This document shows positions 40,940 through 48,937 of a stretch of DNA of 64,000 bases, piece by piece. The notes beneath the pieces are model-generated. The model was not told the DNA's origin, did not search any database, and saw only the letters and a program-made list of their open reading frames with translations. The position numbers and the translations under genes were made by a program. Origin of the DNA: Clostridia bacterium (GTDB lineage: Bacteria; Bacillota; Clostridia; Christensenellales; Borkfalkiaceae); assembly GCA_017886575.1 (NCBI GenBank), contig JAGHJP010000017.1:22921-86920 (forward strand). Reading direction: 5' to 3'. Positions within the stretch are counted from its first letter, which is position 1. Each line of letters opens with the position of its first letter.

Positions 40940-43900
40940 ATGAAGGCAAAAACATTCAGGATCGTCTGTTTTTCGGTCAGCGCCGTGATCCTCGTCATCG
41001 TGCTGGCGCTGAACATTGCCGTCGGCGTCTTTGCGGATACGATCGATCGATTCGTCATCGGCTATAAGGCCGGCACGGGCAGCTCGGCGGCGCGGGAAGC
41101 GGGCGCGGCACTTTCTGAACAAATTCAGGGCGAGGGCACCGTGCTCCTCAAAAACGAGGATGAAAGCGGCGACGCCCTGCTCCCCATGAGCGTGCTGGAC
41201 GCGCCGCAGGTCAACGTTTTCGGCTGGGCGTCTGTCGACTGGGTCATCGGCGGGTCCGGTTCCGGCGAGGTCAAGCACACCGGATCGACCGATTTTCTCG
41301 CGGCGCTCGAAGAGTTCGGCATCGGCTACAACGAAGAATTGACGGACATGTACAGAAAATTCTACGAACACCGCGAAAAAAGCCAGAACGGCGGACAGAT
41401 CAACGTTTCGCAGCCTTCCAACCAGGGCGCCCTGTACAGCTACAACTACGAATTCAGCCGTCTGTACGAGCCGAGCATCAGCGACAGGCGCTATTACACG
41501 GAGAGCATTCTTGAAAACGCAATGGATTACTCCGACACCGCCATCGTGGTCATCGGCCGCGTTTCGGGCGAGAGCAACGACAGTCCCAAGGTGCAGTACA
41601 AGCGTACCGAAAGGGGCGGCAGCGTGGTGACGGACAATACCCGCACCTACCTGGAGATATCCACCGAGGAAGAGGCGCTGCTCGAATATGTCGGCGAAAT
41701 GTACAACAACGTCATCGTGCTCATCAACTCGACCAACGTCATGGAACTCGGGTTCCTCGACACGATCGACGGGCTGGACGCCTGTCTGCTGGTCGCGTCC
41801 ACCGGTTCGGACGGCGCGAAGGCCATTCCGCAGATCATCTACGACGACCTGATGGACGCGGAGGGCAACTTTGTGAGCATCACCCCTTCCGGCAAGACGG
41901 CGGACACCTTTGCCTATGACCTGTCCACCTCGTCGACCTACGTCGACACGGGGTCCGGTTCGAGCCACGAAGCCAACAACTATTACACGAACGGGGACGG
42001 GCTGTACCCCGCCAATAACACGACGACCGCAAACAACGGCGGTTCCGACCGCTATGAACACGTCGCCTACACCGATTACCGCGAGGGCATATACCTCGGT
42101 TACCGCTGGTACGAAACGGCGGACGTAATGGGATTCTGGGACACCAACGAGGCAAAGAACCGCTGGGGCATTCAGGACGGCTATGACGACGTCGTGCAGT
42201 TCCCCTTCGGTTTCGGACTTTCCTACACGACCTTCTCCTGGGAGATCGTCGAGATAACGCATGACGACGGCACCACGCTGGAGGGCGACGAGACGGTCAC
42301 CGTCGACGTCAACGTGACCAACACGGGCGACTACCCCGGGCAGGACGTTGTGGAACTTTACTACACGCCGGAATATACCGCGAACGGCGTGGAAAAATCG
42401 GCGGTCACCCTGCTCGCCTTCGGCAAGACCATTCAGGTGTTACAGCCGGGCGATAACGAAGTCGTCAGCCTGGAGTTTGATGTTTCGGATATGAAGTCGT
42501 ATGACTACACGAATCTGAGCGGCGCGGTCGGCGCGGACGGCGGCTATGTACTGGAAGACGGTACCTATACCCTGACCCTGCGCACCGACGCGCACACCGT
42601 GGCGGACGAGAAAATGGCCGACGGCAATGACGCCACCATCGAATACGAAGTCGGCTCGGACGTAACGTATGAAACCGACGACAACTCGGGCAACAGCGTG
42701 CACAACCGGTTTACGGGCCCGAACACGACGGACGGCGTGGCGATCGACGGCAACTCGGACGGCAGCGCGGACATCACCTATCTCTCCCGCGGCAACTTTA
42801 CCGGCACCTTCCCCTTCGAACGTGCCGCCAACCGCGCGATGACGCAGGCGATCATCGACCGCAACCTCTATGACGAGAGTGACGCGAACGCGTGGGACAA
42901 CGATCCCGCCAACCAGCCCCAGGCAGGGCAGTCCATTGTTGCGGGCGACACGAGCAAGGGCGACGTCGTCGGGAACATGGTGGAAGATCCCGAAACGGGC
43001 GACAGCGTCTTTGAACTGAACGAAACGGGCACGACGCTGGGCACGGACTATGACGCGCCCGAATGGGAAGACGTGCTCGACCGCATTTCCGTCAACGAAA
43101 TGACCGAGCTGGTCCTGCACGGCTATACCAAGACGGCGGCGCTGCCTTCCATCAACAAACCGGAGACCCGCGACCTCGACGGTCCCAACCAGGTGGGCAG
43201 TTTTGTCGGCAATGTCGGCAGCGGCTCGGAAGAAGATCCGTATAAAACGGGATTCAGTTCCATCGTGCTGGCGCAGACATGGAACATCGAATTGGCGTAC
43301 AGCATGGGCCTGTCCTTCGGCGCCGAAAGCGTCACGAGCGGCGTAAACGGCTGGTACGGCCCCGCGACCAACCTGCACCGCTCCCCCTTCGGCGGCAGAA
43401 ATTTCGAGTACTATTCCGAAGACACCCTTCTCTCGGGCATGATGTGCGCGCGCACGGTGGAAGGCGCCAAGAACAGGGGCGTGTTCTGCTACCTCAAGCA
43501 CCTTTGCCTGTACGAAACGGAAGCAGGGCGCGACGGCATGTACACCTGGCTGACCGAACAGGCGCTGCGCGAACTCTATGTCAAACCCTTCGAGATCGCC
43601 ATTAAGGACGGCGGCGCAACGGGGATCATGACCTCCTACGGCCGCATCGGCTCCGTCTGGACGGGCGGCAGCGAGGCGCTGCTCACCGAATTGCTGCGCA
43701 CCGAATGGGGCTTCCAGGGTGCCTTCATCACCGACTATTCCGATCATCACGAATTCATGAACGGCGACCAGATGATCCGCGCGGGCGGCGACCTGTGGAT
43801 GGATTGGTATACCACTGTCGGCGACGGAGACTTCCGCTACAACACCTCTTCCGACGCTTTCCGCCTGGCGCTGCGCAAGGCGACCAAGAACGTCGTCTAC

Positions 43901-44146
43901 ATGTGGCTGAACGCGCTGGCGACCAACGCCGATTATAACGAACGCATCGCCAACGGCGAGATCGACGACATCGCCTTCAACACGACGGTGCCCGAACTCA
44001 ACTTCCGCTGGTACATCCCCGTGCTCATCGTTGTAGACGTTCTGGCAGTCGGCGGCTGCGGCGTGTGGATATTCTTCGCCGTCCGCAAGAAGGACAAGGA
44101 CGCCGCGGCGGCAGCCGTTCCGACGGAGACGGACGAACAGCCTTAA
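40940..44146 (+). CDS. glycoside hydrolase family 3 with permuted domain order, membrane anchored at both ends
   Basis: GTVLLKNEDESGDALLPM (GH3 C-domain) and FPFGFGLSYTTFSW/fibronectin-like part precede the TIM-barrel motifs NLHRSPFGGRNFEYYSED, VFCYLKHLCLYE, GFQGAFITDYSD; TM at N and C termini. Confidence 0.92.
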   Translation: MKAKTFRIVCFSVSAVILVIVLALNIAVGVFADTIDRFVIGYKAGTGSSAAREAGAALSEQIQGEGTVLLKNEDESGDALLPMSVLDAPQVNVFGWASVDWVIGGSGSGEVKHTGSTDFLAALEEFGIGYNEELTDMYRKFYEHREKSQNGGQINVSQPSNQGALYSYNYEFSRLYEPSISDRRYYTESILENAMDYSDTAIVVIGRVSGESNDSPKVQYKRTERGGSVVTDNTRTYLEISTEEEALLEYVGEMYNNVIVLINSTNVMELGFLDTIDGLDACLLVASTGSDGAKAIPQIIYDDLMDAEGNFVSITPSGKTADTFAYDLSTSSTYVDTGSGSSHEANNYYTNGDGLYPANNTTTANNGGSDRYEHVAYTDYREGIYLGYRWYETADVMGFWDTNEAKNRWGIQDGYDDVVQFPFGFGLSYTTFSWEIVEITHDDGTTLEGDETVTVDVNVTNTGDYPGQDVVELYYTPEYTANGVEKSAVTLLAFGKTIQVLQPGDNEVVSLEFDVSDMKSYDYTNLSGAVGADGGYVLEDGTYTLTLRTDAHTVADEKMADGNDATIEYEVGSDVTYETDDNSGNSVHNRFTGPNTTDGVAIDGNSDGSADITYLSRGNFTGTFPFERAANRAMTQAIIDRNLYDESDANAWDNDPANQPQAGQSIVAGDTSKGDVVGNMVEDPETGDSVFELNETGTTLGTDYDAPEWEDVLDRISVNEMTELVLHGYTKTAALPSINKPETRDLDGPNQVGSFVGNVGSGSEEDPYKTGFSSIVLAQTWNIELAYSMGLSFGAESVTSGVNGWYGPATNLHRSPFGGRNFEYYSEDTLLSGMMCARTVEGAKNRGVFCYLKHLCLYETEAGRDGMYTWLTEQALRELYVKPFEIAIKDGGATGIMTSYGRIGSVWTGGSEALLTELLRTEWGFQGAFITDYSDHHEFMNGDQMIRAGGDLWMDWYTTVGDGDFRYNTSSDAFRLALRKATKNVVYMWLNALATNADYNERIANGEIDDIAFNTTVPELNFRWYIPVLIVVDVLAVGGCGVWIFFAVRKKDKDAAAAAVPTETDEQP

Positions 44147-44187
44147 ACGCGGCAAACGGCAAAGGAGCAACTTTTATCGTAATTTGC

Positions 44188-44229
44188 AAACGGGTCCCGC
44201 CCCTCGGCGGGGCCCGTTCTTTTTTTGCG
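44188..44229 (+). terminator. intrinsic terminator after GH3 gene
   Basis: AACGGGtCCCGCCcctcGGCGGGGCCCGTTCTTTTTTT. Confidence 0.85.
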
Positions 44230-44351
44230 GACGGAAATATTTTCCGTACTTCCCCTCATTCTGTTTTCCCTGCATTCCCCCGCCCGTCCGCACGCCGCCG
44301 GCGGGACGAACGCGCGTTTGCAGAAATTTTCGGTTTTTTGCCGAAAATCGG

Positions 44352-44380
44352 TTGACATTCGGGCGCGGCGGTGGTATAGT
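44352..44380 (+). promoter_or_regulatory. sigma-A promoter of T-box leader
   Basis: TTGACA-17 nt-TATAGT. Confidence 0.85.
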
Positions 44381-44386
44381 AGAGAA

Positions 44387-44690
44387 AAATAATCATCAAA
44401 CCGTTGAGGCAGAGGAGTAGTTCGGGCATACGACCTTCAGAGAGCTTTTGGCCGGTGAAAAAAAGCGATCGCATCCGAACGAATGGACTGCATGAGGGCA
44501 TCTTCGAGCTTGCATGAACTGCAAAGGTAGCGGATGACGCGGCTCCCGGCGTTAAAGGGAAGGGATATAATTTTTATCGATATAAAAACGTATCCCATAA
44601 AGAGGCGGCGTTCCTTTGCGCCGTGAATTCGGGTGGCAACACGGTATATTCGTCCCGGGCGGATATACCGTGCTTTTTTCTTTTTTCCCT
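44387..44690 (+). promoter_or_regulatory. T-box leader, predicted tRNA-Trp responsive
   Basis: Stem I GCAG-AGGAGUA-GUUCGG / CCGAAC-GAAUGGA-CUGC with specifier UGG at 44484-44486; T-box AAUUCGGGUGGCAACACGG; terminator CACGGTATAT...ATATACCGTGCTTTTTT. Confidence 0.93.
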
Positions 44691-44739
44691 CTCCCCGAAA
44701 CAGGGAAACAAAAAATATTTTTTTGCGAGGTAAAAAAAC

Positions 44740-45711
44740 ATGAAAAAGATCTTTGCGCTTCTGGCGGCTCTCCTGCTTGCCTTCTGCACCGTCGGCATGA
44801 CTGCCTGCGGCAGCGGCAAAATTCAGATAGCGGTGCTGCAATACGCCGAGCACGGCTCGCTGGACAACTGCTACCGGGGCGTGCAGGAAGGGCTTGCGGC
44901 GCGCGGCTATGACGAGAGCAACGTGCAGTACACCTTCTACAACGCCAAGAGCCGCGACGCCGACAACACGACGTACGCGCAGACCCTCATCAACAGCATG
45001 CCCGCCGTCGCCGTGGGCATTGCGACCCCCTCCGCCTACGCCCTGGCGAACGCGGCGCGCGGGGAAGTGCCCGTGGTGTTCACCGCCGTGTCCGACCCCA
45101 CCGCCGAGGGCGCAAACTTTCAGAACTTCCGTAACGTGACGGGCTCCTCGGACAAACTGCCCGTGGAAAACCAGATCGACCTCATCAAGGCCTTCCTGAA
45201 CAAGGGAGAGGAGCCCGTGAAGATCGGCATCGTGTACACGCTGACCGAGGCGAACTCCGTGTCCAACATCGCCGAATTTGAGGCGCTGGAGGAAGAAAAG
45301 AACGTGGAGATCGTGACCCAAGGCGTCAACCGCGACGTGGACATTACCGCCGCCGTGGACGCGCTGATCGCCGAAGGGGTGGACTGCCTGAACAACCTGA
45401 CGGACAACACCGTGGTGCAGAACCTTTCCGTCCTGCTCGACAAAGCGGAGAGCGCGTCCATACCCGTGTTCGGCAGCGAGATCGAACAGGTAGAGAAAGG
45501 CTGCCTTGCCAGCTGTTCGCTGGACTACGTCGAGCTCGGGAGAAAGACGGGCGACATGATCGCCGACATTCTGGAAGGCAAGAGCGCGGACGGCATCCCC
45601 TACCTCTACCTGACCGACGGCTATACCGTGGACTACAATTCGGACGTTTTGAGCGCGCTGGAGCTGACCCTGCCCGCCGCTTACGCGGACGCCAACGACG
45701 TGAAAGCGTAA
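44740..45711 (+). CDS. TrpX-like ABC transporter substrate-binding lipoprotein
   Basis: Lipobox VGMTAC; IQIAVLQYAEHGSLDNCYRGVQEGL, VVFTAVSDPTAEG, YTLTEANSVSNI. Confidence 0.88.
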   Translation: MKKIFALLAALLLAFCTVGMTACGSGKIQIAVLQYAEHGSLDNCYRGVQEGLAARGYDESNVQYTFYNAKSRDADNTTYAQTLINSMPAVAVGIATPSAYALANAARGEVPVVFTAVSDPTAEGANFQNFRNVTGSSDKLPVENQIDLIKAFLNKGEEPVKIGIVYTLTEANSVSNIAEFEALEEEKNVEIVTQGVNRDVDITAAVDALIAEGVDCLNNLTDNTVVQNLSVLLDKAESASIPVFGSEIEQVEKGCLASCSLDYVELGRKTGDMIADILEGKSADGIPYLYLTDGYTVDYNSDVLSALELTLPAAYADANDVKA

Positions 45712-45787
45712 AACAATATCCCTCTGAAAACTCCCTTCCCCGCGGGCATGCCCCCGCCGCAGAAGAAAAAAACGAAAGGTGGAACAA

Positions 45788-46726
45788 ATGCTATTTCTCA
45801 ATCAGATGGGCACCATTTTCGAGATGGGCTTCATCTATGCCGTGGTCGCACTCGGCGTGTACATTACCTATAAGATACTGGACTTCCCCGACCTGTCGGT
45901 GGACGGCTCCTTTCCCCTCGGGGGTGTGGTGTTTGCCGTGCTGCTGACGAACGGCTGTCCCTGGCCGGTCGCCATGCTGGTTTCCTTTATTGCGGGCTGC
46001 GCGGCGGGGCTGGTGACGGGCGTACTGCACGTCAAACTGAAGATCAACGGGCTGCTCTCGGGCATCATCACGATGACCGCGCTGCTCTCCGTCAACTACC
46101 TCATTGCGGGCGGGCCGATGGTCTCCTTTTCGCAGGAGAGCACCCTGCTGCACAACGCCATCGTGGACGGTCTGCCCCGCACGGGTTCCCTCTATGTACA
46201 GGCGGCGTTCACCCTGCTGCTCGTCGCGGCGTGCAAGATCCTGCTCGATTTGTTCTTAAAGACCAAATCGGGCTTTCTGCTGCGCGCGACGGGCGACAAC
46301 CCGCAGATGGTCACGCAACTCGGAAAGAACATCGACAATTATAAGATGCTCGGGCTTTCCCTTGCCAACGGGCTGGTGGCACTGGCGGGCAGCCTGTACT
46401 GCCAATACAATACTGTTTTCAATTCGAGCATGGGCACGGGCACGGTGGTCATCGCGCTCGCCTGCGTCATCATCGGGTGCGTCATCTCCAAACACATCCG
46501 CGTCATGAAGGACACGACGGGCGTCATTCTCGGCGCGATCATTTACTACGCCATTCTCTCCGTCGCCATGCTCATCCTGGGCAGCGACTTCACGCAACTC
46601 ATCGTCGCCGTCCTCTTCACCCTCGTGCTCGTGTTCGACAGCGGGCTCATCGGCAGGACGGCAAAGACGATTTTCGGAAAGTTGAAAAAGAAAAAGCCGT
46701 CGGGAGGGAAGGACAATGATGCTTGA
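45788..46726 (+). CDS. ABC transporter permease (TrpY-like)
   Basis: Multi-pass; ITYKILDFPDLSVDGSFPLGG, LRATGDNPQMVTQLG. Confidence 0.9.
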   Translation: MLFLNQMGTIFEMGFIYAVVALGVYITYKILDFPDLSVDGSFPLGGVVFAVLLTNGCPWPVAMLVSFIAGCAAGLVTGVLHVKLKINGLLSGIITMTALLSVNYLIAGGPMVSFSQESTLLHNAIVDGLPRTGSLYVQAAFTLLLVAACKILLDLFLKTKSGFLLRATGDNPQMVTQLGKNIDNYKMLGLSLANGLVALAGSLYCQYNTVFNSSMGTGTVVIALACVIIGCVISKHIRVMKDTTGVILGAIIYYAILSVAMLILGSDFTQLIVAVLFTLVLVFDSGLIGRTAKTIFGKLKKKKPSGGKDNDA

Positions 46727-47468
46727 ACTCAAAGGGATCAAAAAGGTGTTCAACCCGGGCACGGCGGACGAGACCGTGCTCTTCGAAAACTTTGACTTTT
46801 CGGTGGAAAAGGGCGAATTCGTGTCCATCGTCGGCTCGAACGGGTCGGGCAAGACCACCCTTCTGAACCTCATCGGCGGCGCCGTCATGCCCGAGGAGGG
46901 CAAGATCTTTCTCGACGGAAAGGACATCACCGGGCAAAAAGATTTCGTGCGCGCGCGCAGGATCGGACGGGTCTTTCAGGACCCTTCGGGCGGGGCGGCG
47001 AACCGCATGACCGTCGCCGAAAACCTGGCGCTCGCCGAAAACAAGGGTAAAGGCTACGGCTTGCGCCCGGGGCTGGACAAGAGATCCGCCGAACGCTTCC
47101 GCGCGCTCCTGCACCCCTTGGGCGTGGGGCTGGAAGACCGGCTGAACGTGCCCGTCGGCGCCCTGTCGGGCGGGCAGCGGCAGCTTCTGACCCTCGTCAT
47201 TGCCACGCTTACCCCCATCGACCTGCTGCTTCTGGACGAACACACCGCCGCGCTCGACCCCAAGACGGCGGAGGAGACCATGCGGCTGACCGACAAGATC
47301 GTGCGGGAGAAAAAGATCACCACCCTGATGGTCACACACAACCTGCGCTTTGCGGTGCAGTACGGCACGCGGCTGTGTATGTTCGACGAGGGGAAGATCG
47401 TACTCGACAAATCAGGCGAAGACAAAGCCGCCGTTAACGCCGAAACGCTCTTCCAGACGACGTTATAG
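46716..47468 (+). CDS. ABC transporter ATP-binding protein (TrpZ-like)
   Basis: GSNGSGKTTLLNLIGG Walker A, LSGGQRQLLTLVIAT signature, LLLDEHTAAL. Confidence 0.93.
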   Translation: MMLELKGIKKVFNPGTADETVLFENFDFSVEKGEFVSIVGSNGSGKTTLLNLIGGAVMPEEGKIFLDGKDITGQKDFVRARRIGRVFQDPSGGAANRMTVAENLALAENKGKGYGLRPGLDKRSAERFRALLHPLGVGLEDRLNVPVGALSGGQRQLLTLVIATLTPIDLLLLDEHTAALDPKTAEETMRLTDKIVREKKITTLMVTHNLRFAVQYGTRLCMFDEGKIVLDKSGEDKAAVNAETLFQTTL

Positions 47469-47545
47469 ATCCGACAGACGCCGGGCGTTGTACCGTTGCC
47501 GAGAGACGGCATGCCGGTCCGATAAACGATAGTATGACCCGATGA

Positions 47546-47591
47546 CAAAAGAAGCGGCCCCGCGGAAAATTCCGCGGGGACGCTTCTTTTG
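47546..47591. terminator. long bidirectional terminator hairpin
   Basis: CAAAAGAAGCGgCCCCGCGGAAaaTTCCGCGGGGaCGCTTCTTTTG between convergent genes. Confidence 0.85.
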
Positions 47592-47684
47592 TTGTCCGTT
47601 GATTCGCTTGCATTTTTTGCCGTCCGCCCTCCCTGTCCACAAGGCGGACAAAAGGGAAAAAGGAACGGGGCATGCCCGAAAATA

Positions 47685-48581
47685 TCACAAGATCGCCTCG
47701 ACAAACTCCTCGGCGTTGAAGGGCGCGATGTCCTCCATCTTTTCGCCCGTGCCGACGAACACGACGGGGATGTGCAGGTCGCCGCAGAGAGAGATAATGA
47801 AGCCCCCCTTGGCGGTGCCGTCCAGCTTGGTGAGCACCACGCCGTCGAGGTCGATCGCCTCGTTGAACGCCTTCGCCTGCGAAACGGCGTTCTGCCCCGT
47901 GGTGGCGTCGAGCACCAAAAATTTATAAAACGCCGCCTGCGGGGACTCCCGTTCGACCACGCGGTGCATCTTTTTGAGTTCGTTCATGAGGTTATCCTTG
48001 ACGTGCAGCCGCCCCGCGGTGTCCACGATGACCACGTCGGTGCCGCGCGCCTTGGCAGAAGAGAGGGCGTCGTAGACGACCGCCGAAGGGTCGCTGCCCT
48101 CCTCGTGCTTGACGATGCGCACCTTTGCGCGATCCGCCCAGACGGAGAGCTGGTCGCTTGCCGCCGCGCGGAAGGTATCCGCCGCCGCGACCGTGACGCT
48201 CTTGTGCTGCCGCGTGAAATAACTTGCCAGCTTGCCGATGGTCGTCGTCTTGCCTACGCCGTTCACGCCCACGAGCATGATGACGCAGGGATAGGAAATG
48301 GCGGGCACGGGCGTCTCTTCGAGGATGTCCTGCATGATGTCTTTCAGGAGATCGGTGACGTAATCGGCGTCCTTGATCTTCCCCTCGATCGCCTCTTCCT
48401 TGACCTGTTCGACGATCTCCTCCGCCATGGTGACGGAGACGTCGGCGCCGATGAGTATCTCTTCGAGTTCGTCATAGAAATCGTCGCCCAGTTTGTTGCG
48501 GGAAAAGAGCATGCGCAATTTGCCCGACACGTTGTCCTTGGTCTTTTTCAGTGCGGCGAAAAGCTTACCGAACAGTCCCAT
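47685..48581 (-). CDS. ftsY: signal recognition particle receptor FtsY
   Basis: GVNGVGKTTTIGKLA, DTFRAAASDQL, DTAGRLH, TKLDGTAKGG. Confidence 0.97.
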   Translation of the reverse strand: MGLFGKLFAALKKTKDNVSGKLRMLFSRNKLGDDFYDELEEILIGADVSVTMAEEIVEQVKEEAIEGKIKDADYVTDLLKDIMQDILEETPVPAISYPCVIMLVGVNGVGKTTTIGKLASYFTRQHKSVTVAAADTFRAAASDQLSVWADRAKVRIVKHEEGSDPSAVVYDALSSAKARGTDVVIVDTAGRLHVKDNLMNELKKMHRVVERESPQAAFYKFLVLDATTGQNAVSQAKAFNEAIDLDGVVLTKLDGTAKGGFIISLCGDLHIPVVFVGTGEKMEDIAPFNAEEFVEAIL

Positions 48582-48613
48582 AGATTTTTTTGCTCCTTGC
48601 ATGAATTTTAAGC

Positions 48614-48936
48614 GCGGAGACAAGGCAAAGCCTTGTCTCCCCTGTTACCCTACGGGCGAACCAGGAACGGGCGTTCCGCCGCCATGGGTGTCGAGAGGGA
48701 CTTAGTCCCTTCGCGAGGTCAAGGGGCAGAGCCCCTTGCGGGGAAGGGGTAGAACCCCTTAATTACCAAACCCTGTAAGCAAGGCTTTGCCTTGCGCCTT
48801 TATCGCCCTTACGGGCGTTATGCGGAGCATTGCTCCGCTTTATAAAGGGTTCTTTCGCAAGGGGCGCCGCCCCTTGCATCCCCGCCAAAGGAACAATATC
48901 CCTTTGGAATCCCTTGTTTCGCTACCCGCGGAGCGG
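48614..48936. repeat. short-hairpin repeat array A (smc-ftsY gap)
   Basis: About 8-9 consecutive short inverted repeats, most with 3-4 nt loops, e.g. CAAGGGGCagaGCCCCTTG, AAGGGGTagaACCCCTT, GCAAGGCtttGCCTTGC, GCGGAGCattGCTCCGC, CAAGGGGCgccGCCCCTTG. Confidence 0.9.
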
Positions 48937-48937
48937 G

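Noticed and set aside
42440-44170. 576-aa minus-strand ORF opposite GH3
   Set aside because: Antisense frame of a clear GH3 coding region, no recognisable motif.
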